Assembly: GCA_021847425.1 (NCBI GenBank)
Contig: JAJZRF010000001.1
Coordinates: forward strand, 48,630-112,629
DNA length: 64,000 bases
Origin: Deltaproteobacteria bacterium
Lineage (GTDB): Bacteria > Desulfobacterota > Desulfobulbia > Desulfobulbales > Desulfurivibrionaceae
Reading direction: 5' to 3'
Shown here: positions 9,221-19,729 of the stretch, piece by piece
Layout of the letters: each line of letters opens with the position of its first letter
Numbering within the stretch: the first letter of the stretch is position 1
Position numbers and translations under genes: made by a program
Notes under the pieces: model-generated
Databases searched by the model: none
Seen by the model: the letters and a program-made list of their open reading frames with translations, nothing else
Told to the model about the DNA's origin: nothing

Positions 9221-10852
9221 ATGTTTTGCAACCAATGTGAACAGACCGCCAAGGGAACCGGATGCACCGCCATCGGAGTCTGTGGAAAAAACGAAGCCGT
9301 GTCCGGACTTGAAGACCTGCTTACCCATGCGGTCCAAGGGCTGTGCCTGGTGGCCACCGCCGGCCGCAAGGTCGGGATTGTTGACAACGGGGTTGACCGC
9401 TTCACCTGCGAGGCGATCTTTTCCTGCCTCACCAATGTGGATTTTGACCCGAGCCGCTTTGAGGTCCTGATCCGCAAGACCGTCGAGCTGCGCGAGTCTT
9501 TAAAGAAAAAGGTCCTGGCAGCGGGCGGCAAGATTGATTCCCCCGCCCTGGCAGCCACCTTTATCCCGGCGGGCAACCTGCCCGGTCTGGAAGCCCAGGG
9601 CGCAGCCCTGAACTTCATCAATACCCTGGACGCCAATCCGGACCTGCAATCCTTAAAGCAGATCACCATGTACGGCCTGCGCGGCTTAGCGGCCTATGCC
9701 GACCATGCCGCGATCCTCGGCAAGGAAGACGACGCGGTCTATGCCTACATCCATGAGGCCATGGGTGAGCTGACCCGCAAGGATTTGGGCCTCGACCAGC
9801 TGGTGGGACTTGCCCTGAAATGCGGCGAGGTAAACCTCAAGGCCATGGAGCTGCTCGATGCGGGCAACACCACCACTTACGGCCATCCGGTTCCCACCCC
9901 GGTGCCGCTGGGGCATATCCCGGGCAAGTGCATCCTGGTCACCGGCCATGACCTCAAGGATCTGGCCATGCTCCTGGAGCAGACCAAGGGCAAGGGGATC
10001 AACATCTACACCCATGGGGAGATGCTGCCCTGTCACGGCTACCCGGAGCTGAAGAAATACCCCCATTTCTACGGCCACTTCGGCACGGCCTGGCAGAACC
10101 AGCAGAAGGAGATGCCCGAATTCCCCGGGGCCATCCTGTTCACCACCAACTGCATCCAGAAGCCGAAAGACTCTTACAAGGACAACGTCTTTACCACCGG
10201 TCTGGTCGGCTGGCCCGATGTGGCGCACATCGGCGCGAACAAAAACTTCAGCCCGGTCATCAACCGGGCCCTGGCCCTGCCCGGCTTCACGGACACCCTC
10301 GACAAGGACTCGGTCCTGGTGGGCTTTGCCCGTAACACCGTCCTGGGCGTGGCCGACAAGGTCATCGCCGCGGTCAAGGCCAAGGCCATCCGCCACTTCT
10401 TCCTGGTGGGCGGCTGCGACGGGGCCAAGCCGGGCCGCAACTACTATACCGAGCTTGTGGAACAGATCCCAGCGGACTGCATGGTCCTGACCCTGGCCTG
10501 CGGCAAGTTCCGCTTCTTTGACAAGAAACTGGGCGACATCGGCGGCATCCCGCGTCTGCTCGATGTGGGCCAGTGCAACGATGCCTACTCGGCCATCCAG
10601 ATCGCCGTGGCCCTAGCCGGGGCCTTTGAGTGCGGGGTCAACGACCTGCCGCTCTCCCTGGTGCTTTCCTGGTACGAGCAGAAGGCGGTGGTCATCCTCC
10701 TGACCCTGCTGAGCTTAGGCATCAAGAATATCCGGCTCGGACCGACCCTGCCCGCCTTCATCACCCCCAACGTGCTGGATGTGCTGGTAAAAAACTTCGC
10801 CATCAAGCCGGTAACCACCCCGGCCGAGGATCTGAAGGCCATCCTCGGATAA
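9221..10852 (+). CDS. hcp: Hydroxylamine reductase / hybrid cluster protein
   Basis: Hcp is a cytoplasmic iron-sulfur enzyme that reduces NO to N2O (and hydroxylamine to ammonia in vitro). The N-terminus MFCNQCEQTAKGTGCTAIGVCGK holds the cysteines of the first [4Fe-4S] cluster (the CxxC...CxxxxxxC class found in strict anaerobes). Hybrid-cluster ligands are recognisable in GHDLKD, EMLPCHGYPELKKY, FTTNCIQKP, VGGCDGAKPGRNYY and DVGQCNDAYSAIQIA. The ATG at 9221 is chosen because it follows GGAGAG and gives the canonical N-terminus; an upstream in-frame ATG at 9170 would add 17 unrelated residues. It heads an operon with the HD and ferredoxin-like genes. Confidence 0.97.
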   Translation: MFCNQCEQTAKGTGCTAIGVCGKNEAVSGLEDLLTHAVQGLCLVATAGRKVGIVDNGVDRFTCEAIFSCLTNVDFDPSRFEVLIRKTVELRESLKKKVLAAGGKIDSPALAATFIPAGNLPGLEAQGAALNFINTLDANPDLQSLKQITMYGLRGLAAYADHAAILGKEDDAVYAYIHEAMGELTRKDLGLDQLVGLALKCGEVNLKAMELLDAGNTTTYGHPVPTPVPLGHIPGKCILVTGHDLKDLAMLLEQTKGKGINIYTHGEMLPCHGYPELKKYPHFYGHFGTAWQNQQKEMPEFPGAILFTTNCIQKPKDSYKDNVFTTGLVGWPDVAHIGANKNFSPVINRALALPGFTDTLDKDSVLVGFARNTVLGVADKVIAAVKAKAIRHFFLVGGCDGAKPGRNYYTELVEQIPADCMVLTLACGKFRFFDKKLGDIGGIPRLLDVGQCNDAYSAIQIAVALAGAFECGVNDLPLSLVLSWYEQKAVVILLTLLSLGIKNIRLGPTLPAFITPNVLDVLVKNFAIKPVTTPAEDLKAILG

Positions 10853-10862
10853 AGGGATTCGG

Positions 10863-10903
10863 CTGCCGGCGATCAGCCTTCAGCCTGTGCTGATCGCCGG
10901 CAG
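10863..10903 (+). promoter_or_regulatory. Strong hairpin in the hcp-HD intergenic gap
   Basis: CTGCCGGCGATCAGC (10863-10877) and its exact complement (10889-10903) form a 15-bp stem with an 11-base loop, ten bases after the hcp stop codon. No T run follows, so it is more likely an mRNA-stabilising or processing hairpin that sets the hcp:downstream ratio than a full terminator. Confidence 0.5.
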
Positions 10904-10936
10904 ATTGACAGATCGAACAAAAAAAGGACAACGACC

Positions 10937-11668
10937 ATGCAGTGCCCCGGACAGGACAGCCGCTACTGGGACGCCAACGCCGTATTCGAGGCAACCTGCC
11001 CCAAATGCGGCAACAGTGTCGAGTTTTTCAAGGACGACTCCAGCCGCAAATGCAGCAAGTGCGGTGCCAAGATGCTCAACCCCAACAACGACTTCGGCTG
11101 CGCCTCCTATTGCCCCTACGCCGCGCAGTGCCTGGGCTCTTTGCCCCCGGAGCTGCTGGCCAAGAAGCAGGAAGTGCTCAAGGAACGGGTGGCCGTGGAG
11201 ATGAAACGCTACTTTGGCGACGACTTCCGCCGCATCGGCCACGCCGGCCGGGTGGCCCGTCATGCCGGGGAGATCGCCGCGCAGGAGGAGTGCAACCCGG
11301 CGGTGGTGGCGATCACCGCCTATCTCCACGACATCGGCATCAAGGAAGGCGAACGCAAGCACAACAGCTCATCGCCCAAATACCAGCATATCGAGGGGCC
11401 GCCGGTGGCCAGGGATATCCTCACCGGACTGGGCGCGCCGCAACCGCTCATCGACGAGGTCTGCGACATCATCGGCCACCACCATGTGCCGAGGCCGGTT
11501 GAGACCATGAACTTCAAGGTGCTCTACGACGCTGATCTGATCACCAATCTTGAAGAAAAACAGAAGGATGCGCCTACTCCCCCGGCGCATCTGCAAAAAA
11601 TCATCGCCCGCTCCTTCCTCACCAAGGCAGGAGCCGCCCTGGGCGCCAAGGTGCTGCTCAGGGGATAA
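10937..11668 (+). CDS. HD-domain phosphohydrolase with N-terminal zinc-ribbon-like cysteines
   Basis: A 243-residue protein. The first 60 residues hold paired cysteines (CPKCGNSVEFF...RKCSKCGAKM and a later CASYCPYAAQC), which look like a zinc or Fe-S knuckle. The rest is an HD domain: HAGRVARHAGEIA, then AYLHDIGIKEGERKH with the His-Asp pair, and GHHH further on. HD proteins are metal-dependent phosphohydrolases, but the substrate cannot be read from the sequence. It sits between hcp and a ferredoxin-like gene, which suggests a part in nitrosative-stress response or Hcp maturation; that is inference from context. Confidence 0.75.
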   Translation: MQCPGQDSRYWDANAVFEATCPKCGNSVEFFKDDSSRKCSKCGAKMLNPNNDFGCASYCPYAAQCLGSLPPELLAKKQEVLKERVAVEMKRYFGDDFRRIGHAGRVARHAGEIAAQEECNPAVVAITAYLHDIGIKEGERKHNSSSPKYQHIEGPPVARDILTGLGAPQPLIDEVCDIIGHHHVPRPVETMNFKVLYDADLITNLEEKQKDAPTPPAHLQKIIARSFLTKAGAALGAKVLLRG

Positions 11669-11677
11669 CGGAGACAC

Positions 11678-11843
11678 GTAACTATCCAGCAGCGCCACAT
11701 CTGCTTCGCCGTTGCGCTGCTGTCATCAGCCTGCTTATGTGCAATAGCACACTTCGCAGACCTCTTCCGCGCATCTGCGGCACTGCTGAACAGTTACATT
11801 CTGTATTTTTTAGTCCAATTCCGGCATCAAGCTGGATAGTTAC
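11678..11843 (+). mobile_element. MITE copy A (IS66-type ends) with 8-bp target duplication
   Basis: A 166-bp non-coding element with perfect 13-bp terminal inverted repeats (GTAACTATCCAGC / GCTGGATAGTTAC). It is flanked by an 8-bp direct repeat GGAGACAC (11670-11677 and 11844-11851). Ends beginning GTAA together with 8-bp duplications are the hallmark of the IS66 family. A 120-bp core (11678-11797) is homologous to copies at 25954-26051 and 51443-51576. The duplicated target is the ribosome-binding site of the downstream gene. Confidence 0.8.
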
Positions 11844-11855
11844 GGAGACACAGCC

Positions 11856-12611
11856 ATGAAAATAATGCGAAAGATTATTGAGATAGACGAGTCCTTGTGC
11901 AACGGCTGCGGCCAGTGCATTATTTCCTGCGCGGAAGGCGCCCTGCAGATCGTGGACGGCAAGGCAAGGATGCTGGCGGAAAAGTATTGCGACGGTCTGG
12001 GCGCCTGCCTGGGCGAGTGCCCCACCGGCGCGCTGCGCATCATCGAGCGGGAGGCCGAGGACTTTGACGAAGAGGCGGTGGAAGAACTGCTCAGCAAAAG
12101 AGACGAGGCAAAAAGACACCCCGCCCCGCCCGTTGGCGGCTGTCCCTCGGCCAGATTGCAGACCTTCGCCCCTGCCACTCCCTGCCAGACGGCCAATATC
12201 CCGGTCCAGCTTGGCGCGGCCACCGGTTCCGCCCTGAGCCACTGGCCGGTGCAGATCCGGTTGGTGCCGCCCAGTGCGCCCTTTCTCAAGGGTGCCGACC
12301 TCCTGATCGCGGCGGACTGCGTGCCGGTGGCCTATCCGGACTTTCACCGCGATCTCCTGAGCGGCAAGGTGGTCATGCTGGGCTGCCCGAAATTCGACGA
12401 GGTGGAAAACGCTATCCAGAAGTTCACGGAGATCTTTGCCACGTCAGGGATCAAAAGCATCACCATGGCCATCATGGAGGTGCCCTGCTGCGGCAACATG
12501 CGGTATATTGTTTCCCAGGCCCTTAGCCGTTCCGGACAGGCCATCCCCGTGCAGGAGGTGATTATCTCCGCCCGCGGGGAACGTCTCCGCCAGGGTGGTG
12601 TGCCCTCCTAA
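11856..12611 (+). CDS. Ferredoxin-type 4Fe-4S protein of the hcp operon
   Basis: 251 residues. The N-terminal domain has cysteines for two [4Fe-4S] clusters (CNGCGQCIISCAEGA and CDGLGACLGECPTGAL). The C-terminal domain has further conserved-looking cysteines (GCPKFDEV, VPCCGNMRYIV) that may bind a third metal or be redox active. Proteins of this architecture are common beside hcp in anaerobes and are probable electron donors to it; that role is inferred. Its ribosome site GGAGACAC is one copy of the MITE target duplication: removing the MITE leaves a 13-base gap to the HD gene, so this gene was originally the tightly coupled third cistron. Confidence 0.8.
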   Translation: MKIMRKIIEIDESLCNGCGQCIISCAEGALQIVDGKARMLAEKYCDGLGACLGECPTGALRIIEREAEDFDEEAVEELLSKRDEAKRHPAPPVGGCPSARLQTFAPATPCQTANIPVQLGAATGSALSHWPVQIRLVPPSAPFLKGADLLIAADCVPVAYPDFHRDLLSGKVVMLGCPKFDEVENAIQKFTEIFATSGIKSITMAIMEVPCCGNMRYIVSQALSRSGQAIPVQEVIISARGERLRQGGVPS

Positions 12612-12734
12612 TTACCAGAAACACCGAGCCAATATTTCCCCTTTTGTTTCCCTGAAAAAGAGGGTACAAAGAATCTATTTTGGTAAAAGATTAACAGTTC
12701 GTAACCGTGGCAACCATTTACCCAGGAGAAATTC

Positions 12735-13244
12735 ATGCAAACCATAAAATTCACGGCGGCAAAGATCCGCGTTCTGACCATCACCCTTGCCCTCTTCGCC
12801 CTGATGGCGAGCGGGGCTCAGGCCGCCGCCACCAAGGTGCCGGACTTCAGCCTGCCCTCGGTAAAAGATGGTTCCATGGTCAAGCCCAGCGGCTACCAGG
12901 GCAAGGCAATGCTCATCAATTTCTTTGCCACCTGGTGTCCTCCCTGCCGCAAGGAAATCCCCTCGCTCATTCAGCTCCAGAAAGATTTCGGCCCGAAAGG
13001 CTTCACTGTGCTCGGCATCTCCACCGACCAGGGCACCGCTTCCATGGTTGAAAAATTTGCCCAGAAAATGGAGATCAACTATCCCGTTGTTCTCAGCGAT
13101 TCGCAAACCCCAAGGGCCTTCGGCGGCATCCTTGGCATTCCCACCTCGTTTCTCGTGAACAAGGAGGGCAATGTGGTCAAGCGCTATGATGGCTATGTCG
13201 ATCACCAGACCCTGGTGAACGACCTCAACGCCATCCTCAAATAA
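12735..13244 (+). CDS. TlpA/ResA-family thioredoxin-like periplasmic protein
   Basis: 169 residues with a Sec signal peptide (cleavage likely after ...SGAQAAA, about residue 32). The thioredoxin fold carries the active site FFATWCPPCRKEIP, and the TlpA/ResA pattern continues with GFTVLGISTDQG and LGIPTSFLVNKEG. Such proteins keep c-type cytochrome apoprotein cysteines reduced or act as general periplasmic disulfide reductases; with many c-type cytochromes in this window a cytochrome-maturation role is plausible but not shown. A good ribosome site (CAGGAGA) precedes the ATG. Confidence 0.88.
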   Translation: MQTIKFTAAKIRVLTITLALFALMASGAQAAATKVPDFSLPSVKDGSMVKPSGYQGKAMLINFFATWCPPCRKEIPSLIQLQKDFGPKGFTVLGISTDQGTASMVEKFAQKMEINYPVVLSDSQTPRAFGGILGIPTSFLVNKEGNVVKRYDGYVDHQTLVNDLNAILK

Positions 13245-13260
13245 AAAGCGAATTTTCCGG

Positions 13261-13288
13261 TTGACATTCTACCCCCCTGTCGGATAGT
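13261..13288 (+). promoter_or_regulatory. Sigma-70-type promoter of the small exported protein gene
   Basis: Perfect TTGACA (13261-13266), 16-base spacer, GATAGT (13283-13288). It precedes the small gene at 13364 by about 75 bases and gives that gene its own start independent of the thioredoxin gene. Confidence 0.6.
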
Positions 13289-13363
13289 TTCTGAATGGCT
13301 ATTCATTATTTTCCTGTTTCGCATAACAGGACATTCCCAAATACAACTTAGGAGGAGAAAAAG

Positions 13364-13597
13364 ATGAGCAAGAAGATGATTTCCCTGGCAATGGCAGTGG
13401 CTTTCGTGGCAGGCTTCGCAGCAGTATCCTTTGCTGGCAAGTGCAAAGTAACCGCGGTTGAAGGCAACAAGGTAACCGTTGATTGCGCCGGCGCTGTATC
13501 CACAGTGGAAGGCACCGCCAAGGTTGGCGACATGGTAATGGTAAAAGACGGCAAGATCGAAGCCGCCAAGAAGAAAAAAGCCATCGAGGGTTGCTAA
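13364..13597 (+). CDS. Small exported protein of unknown function
   Basis: 77 residues with a clear signal peptide (MSKKMISLAMAVAFVAGFAAVSFAG). The mature part is about 53 residues, has a beta-rich pattern (KCKVTAVEGNKVTVDCAGAVSTVEG...VGDMVMVKDGKIE), two cysteines in the first half, a Lys-rich run and a C-terminal Cys. I do not recognise the family. A strong ribosome site (AGGAGG), its own consensus promoter and an excellent terminator point to high expression. Likely a small periplasmic protein. Confidence 0.75.
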   Translation: MSKKMISLAMAVAFVAGFAAVSFAGKCKVTAVEGNKVTVDCAGAVSTVEGTAKVGDMVMVKDGKIEAAKKKKAIEGC

Positions 13598-13632
13598 TCC
13601 CCTTTTGATGACCTGTTACAGGTTTATCTAAA

Positions 13633-13661
13633 AAGCCCGGCCTCTGGCCGGGCTTTTTTTA
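13633..13661 (+). terminator. Rho-independent terminator
   Basis: AAAAGCCCGGCC-TCT-GGCCGGGCTTTTTTT: a GC-rich stem with a 3-base loop and seven T, directly after the small exported protein gene. Confidence 0.9.
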
Positions 13662-13724
13662 TTGAGACACCCAAACCCCCATCAGTATTTACTTTTCCTC
13701 ATCCCTTTCGTATAGTGCCAGACC

Positions 13725-14537
13725 ATGAACATCTTCACCGCAACCATATTCGGCATCATCCAGGGCGCCACGGAATTCCTGCCCGTCTCCAGCTCGGCCC
13801 ACCTGGCCCTGGCCCATTATTTTCTCGGCGCCCAGGAATCCGACCTGGCCTTTGACGTAGCCCTCCATCTCGGCACCCTCTTGGCCATCCTCGCCTATTT
13901 CCGTGATGATTTCTGGCAGATGGGCAAGGCCGTCATTGGCCTCCACAAAGAGCCCGCGGAAACACAGCGTCTGCGCAAGATGGCTCTCTTCATTGCCCTC
14001 GCCACCATCCCTGGCGCCTTGGCCGGTCTCTTGCTGGAAAAAACCGCAGAAAACTATTTCCGGCATCCGGCCATGGTGGCGGCAGCGCTGGCCGGCGCCG
14101 GCCTGCTCTTGCTCCTTGCGGACCGTGCTGGCAAACGCGCCCGCAACTTTGAAACAATAAGACTGGTTGATGCCCTGCTCATCGGCCTTTCCCAGGCCTG
14201 TGCCATCATCCCGGGGGTGTCGCGGAGCGGCAGCACCATCACCTGCGGTCTTGCCATGGGACTCACCCGGCAGGCGGCGATCCGTTTTTCCTTTCTGCTT
14301 TCCGCCCCCATCATCTTCGGGGCAGGGGTTCACGAAATTCCGAAGATTATCAAAAACGGGTTGCTTGCGGGGCAAACCATGCTCTATGTCTCAGGATTTC
14401 TGGCCGCGGCAATCTCCGGCTACCTGTTCATTGCCTGCATCATGCAGTACATCCGGGCCAGGAGCTTTGCCATTTTTGCTTACTACCGCTTTCTGCTTGC
14501 GGCCTTGGTCTTTGTCGCCCTTTTCCTGCAACGATAA
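13725..14537 (+). CDS. uppP: Undecaprenyl-diphosphatase UppP (BacA family)
   Basis: Integral membrane phosphatase that regenerates undecaprenyl phosphate, the lipid carrier for peptidoglycan. Both family motifs are intact: GATEFLPVSSSAHL near the N-terminus and IIPGVSRSGSTIT near residue 163. 270 residues with about eight hydrophobic segments is normal. The methyltransferase gene follows after 35 bases and may be cotranscribed. Confidence 0.96.
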   Translation: MNIFTATIFGIIQGATEFLPVSSSAHLALAHYFLGAQESDLAFDVALHLGTLLAILAYFRDDFWQMGKAVIGLHKEPAETQRLRKMALFIALATIPGALAGLLLEKTAENYFRHPAMVAAALAGAGLLLLLADRAGKRARNFETIRLVDALLIGLSQACAIIPGVSRSGSTITCGLAMGLTRQAAIRFSFLLSAPIIFGAGVHEIPKIIKNGLLAGQTMLYVSGFLAAAISGYLFIACIMQYIRARSFAIFAYYRFLLAALVFVALFLQR

Positions 14538-14572
14538 CATCACCGGCGTCCTTCGCCGCCTGGGAGACCCTG

Positions 14573-15268
14573 ATGGATCCTGCGCAGCTTCCTGAAAAAC
14601 AGTATGCCCGGCTCCGGGAAATCCGGAAAACCTACAAGGTGGACTTCGATCCTCTGCGTCTGCGCGGCAAGGAAATTCAGCTGCTGCAAGTCACCGACCT
14701 CGAACCGCTCCTGGCCGGGAAAGATCCCTTTCAGGATGTGGCAGACTTTCCCTTCTGGGTGAAACTCTGGGAAGCCGCCATGGTCCTGGCGGACCTCATG
14801 CTCACCACCCCGCCGGCCAAAGAGGGGCAGACCCTGATCGAACTCGGCGCCGGCCTCGGCGCGCCAGGCCTTGCCGCCGCCCTGGCAGGCTACCGGGTAA
14901 CCCTGACCGATTACGAGCCCCATATTCTTGATTTTGAGCGGGTCAGCGCCGCGGCCACCGGGCTCAAGGGGGTGGAATGCCGGATGCTCGACTGGCTGAA
15001 ACCGCCGACCCTGCCGCGCTTTGACACCATCATCGGCGCGGAGATCCTCTTTAGGGAAGAATTTTTCGCGCCGCTTTTGAACATCTTCCGCTCGCTGCTG
15101 GCGGAGCAGGGGGTCATCTATCTGGCCCACGATGTCCGCCGCAAAAGCCTGCCAAAATTTCTCCTGCTGGCGGAAAAAGAATACGAGATCGCGGTGAGCA
15201 GCCGCAAGATGCGCAGCCAAGGCAAGGAATTGACCATCATCGTCAACCGCCTCACCAAACGGGCCTGA
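14573..15268 (+). CDS. Class I SAM-dependent methyltransferase, METTL21/lysine-methylase-like
   Basis: 231 residues. Motif I is LIELGAGLGAPGLAAALAG and the acidic end of beta-2 is VTLTDYE; a GAEILFREE stretch near residue 150 resembles the DxLY region of the family that includes protein-lysine methylases and nicotinamide methyltransferase-like proteins. The N-terminal part (WVKLWEAAMVLADLM) also fits that family. The substrate is unknown. It is 7 bases from the next methyltransferase gene. Confidence 0.75.
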   Translation: MDPAQLPEKQYARLREIRKTYKVDFDPLRLRGKEIQLLQVTDLEPLLAGKDPFQDVADFPFWVKLWEAAMVLADLMLTTPPAKEGQTLIELGAGLGAPGLAAALAGYRVTLTDYEPHILDFERVSAAATGLKGVECRMLDWLKPPTLPRFDTIIGAEILFREEFFAPLLNIFRSLLAEQGVIYLAHDVRRKSLPKFLLLAEKEYEIAVSSRKMRSQGKELTIIVNRLTKRA

Positions 15269-15275
15269 GGGACAG

Positions 15276-16088
15276 ATGCGCTATCAGGATATTGACTGGG
15301 ACACCATGTGGCGGGAATCCAGAGCCCACAAGTCCTGGAAAAAGAAAAAAAGCGGCGACTGGGACCGGCGGGCCGCCTCGTTCGCCGAACGCAACCTCGA
15401 TTCGCCCTTTGTCGCCCAATTTCTCGCCCATCTCGAGGTCGAGCCGGAGTGGAGCGTGCTCGACGTGGGCAGCGGTCCCGGCACCCTGGCCATCCCCCTG
15501 GCCGGCCAGGTGCGGCGGGTCACGGCCCTCGACTATTCCGCAGCCATGCTTGGCGAACTAAAGAAGCAGGCCAAGGCCGCGGGCCGGGACAACATCACCA
15601 CCGTCCAAGGCTCCTGGACCGACGACTGGCAAACGCTCGCCATTCCCCGCCACGAGGTGGCCATTGCCTCCCGCTCCCTGTCGGTGGACGACCTGAAAGG
15701 GGCGTTGCGCAAGCTGAACGATTGGGCCAGCCGGGCAGTCTACGTCGTGGACCGGGTGGGGGCCGGACCCTTTGACCCGGATCTTTTTAGAGCCATCGGC
15801 CGCACGTTCGAGCCCGGACCGGATTATATCTTCACGGTCAATATCCTATACTCCCTGGGCATCCACGCCCGGGTCGACTTCCTCACCCTGGACAGCACAA
15901 GAACCTACTCCTCACGGGAAGAAGCCCTGCAATCGTACCGCTGGATGGTGGATGACCTGACCGCCGATGAGGAAAAACTGCTTACCGCTCACGTGGATGC
16001 GCGCCTGAACCGGATCGGTGAAAGGTGGCAACTCGCCAGACAGACCCCGCCCCGCTGGGCCCTGATCTGGTGGCCCACCCAGGGCTGA
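15276..16088 (+). CDS. Class I SAM-dependent methyltransferase
   Basis: 270 residues with a standard SAM-binding motif I (VLDVGSGPGTLAIPLAG), motif II acidic residue (VTALDYSAAML) and a later RSLSVDDL segment. The N-terminus (MRYQDIDWDTMWRESRAHKSWKKKKSGDWDRRAASFAER) is basic and Trp-rich. Similar proteins occur in sulfate reducers, often with no assigned substrate. It probably shares a transcript with the preceding methyltransferase and ends before the mnmG promoter. Confidence 0.75.
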   Translation: MRYQDIDWDTMWRESRAHKSWKKKKSGDWDRRAASFAERNLDSPFVAQFLAHLEVEPEWSVLDVGSGPGTLAIPLAGQVRRVTALDYSAAMLGELKKQAKAAGRDNITTVQGSWTDDWQTLAIPRHEVAIASRSLSVDDLKGALRKLNDWASRAVYVVDRVGAGPFDPDLFRAIGRTFEPGPDYIFTVNILYSLGIHARVDFLTLDSTRTYSSREEALQSYRWMVDDLTADEEKLLTAHVDARLNRIGERWQLARQTPPRWALIWWPTQG

Positions 16089-16089
16089 T

Positions 16090-16118
16090 TTGCATATTCC
16101 CGCCAACCCCGCTATAAT
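16090..16118 (+). promoter_or_regulatory. Sigma-70-type promoter of the mnmG operon
   Basis: TTGCAT (16090-16095), 17-base spacer, perfect TATAAT (16113-16118), about 50 bases upstream of mnmG. Confidence 0.75.
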
Positions 16119-16169
16119 ACGATACTTTTCAAGCACACCCCTGAACGAACAATAAAAGACCCCCAAACC

Positions 16170-18046
<1,877 letters not shown>

Positions 18047-18050
<4 letters not shown>

Positions 18051-19729
18051 AGATGATTGGCACCTGGCTCCGGCAGATCGGCGGGGCCATGCAATTCAGT
18101 CTCAGCTTCAAATTCATCATCGGCTGCAGCCTCACCCTGCTGGCCACCCTCGGCGCCACTTTCTACGTTTTCAACGAGCGCCAGGAGCAACTCATCCTCC
18201 GGCAGGCGGAAAATGAGGCCCGAGCGGTTTTCCGCCAGATCGTCCTCATGCGCCGCTGGATCGCCGACCACGGTGGCGTCTTTGTGGAAAGGCTGCCGCG
18301 CTCCCAGCCATCCCCCTACCTTACCGACCCAGAGATCCTCGATCGCCAGGGACGGCGCTACACCAAAGAAACCCCGGCCATGGTCACCAAGGAACTGGCC
18401 AAGTACTCCCGGGAAGAGGGTCTGTTCTGGTTCCACATCACCAGCCTCAAACTGACCAACCCGGAGAATGCGCCCGATCCCTTCGAACGGAGGGCCCTGC
18501 TGGCCTTTGAGCGGGAAAACCTGCGGGAACTCGTCTCCGTCGAAACCATCGACCGCCAGCCTTACCTCCGCTATATCTCCCCCCTCTATGTCGAGGAAAC
18601 CTGCTTGAAATGCCACCGGCAACAGGGTTACAAAGTGGGCGATGTCCGCGGCGCCATCAGCGTTTCCCTGCCCATGGACAAAACCTTTACCGAGGCGGCC
18701 CAGAACCGGCGGAGGATGTTCGCCTCCATGCTCCTGGTGGTTGGAGCCCTGAGCGGGGCGATGATTTACATGATGCGGCACCTGGTGCTGGCGCCGATGA
18801 AGCAACTCACCACTGCCATCCAGGCATTTTCCCGGGGCAATTACCAGGCAGCGCCGATTCTGCAAACCGGGGATGAATTCGAGGATCTCTCCCGCGCCTT
18901 TGCCGAGATGACAGCCCGGCTCACCGGATACCACGGCGACCTCCAGGACCGGATCCGGGAAGCGACCAGCGACCTTGCCGAAACAAACCAGAAACTCCTC
19001 GAAACCAACCGGCTGCTTTCCGCCGCCAGCGAGCGCAAGTCCGATTTCGTGGCCCGCGCCTCCCACGAACTGCGGACCCCGCTGACCTCCATCAAGGGTT
19101 CCATGGAGTACGTCACCGCCCGGCTGGCCGACCTTGCCCCCCAAGAGATCGGCACCTGCCCGCTGGATGAGCTCCGCGACTTTTTGCAGCTCATCAACAA
19201 AAACACCAACCGGCTCATCCGCATGGTCAACACCATCCTCGACATCGAACGGATTGAGATGGGGATAACCACGACCCCGCACAACTCCGAGTTTGACCTG
19301 GTTGTGGCCATAGGAGAAACGGTCACCGGACTGAGCTGTCTTGCCGAGGAAAGAGGGGCGGTGATCACCACCATGCTGCCGGAAACCCTGCCGCTGCGGG
19401 CCGATGAGGACAGGATCAGGCAGGTGCTCACCAATCTGCTGGCCAATGCGGTCAAGTTCGCGCCCGACCAGTCAACCATCACAATCCGGGCCTTTTCGGA
19501 GGAGGGCTTCGTTGTGGTCGAGGTCCAAGACCAGGGACCGGGCATTGTAACAGCAGAGCGGGAAAAGGTTTTTGACAAGTTCTACAAATTGGGCAATAAA
19601 GAAGGGAGCGGCCTTGGGCTCGCCATCTGCCGGAGCATCATTGCGGCCCACGGCGGGGTCATCGGTGTGGCGGACAATCAGGAACCAGGAGCCTGCCTCT
19701 ATTTCTGGCTGCCCGCCAAGGGGGATTGA
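18047..19729 (+). CDS. Membrane sensor histidine kinase with a c-heme-type (DUF3365/Tll0287-like) sensor domain
   Basis: 560 residues. One transmembrane helix near residues 20-38 and another near 225-245 bracket a periplasmic domain that ends in [28 protein letters not shown], the CxxCH c-heme motif and flanking pattern of the Tll0287-like sensor family. A HAMP segment follows ([17 protein letters not shown]), then the HisKA box [19 protein letters not shown] and an ATPase domain with [17 protein letters not shown] and GSGLGLAIC. The TTG start at 18047 is preferred because AGGAG lies 8 bases upstream. It overlaps mnmG before and the response regulator after, so it forms a pair with the latter. 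Confidence 0.9.
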
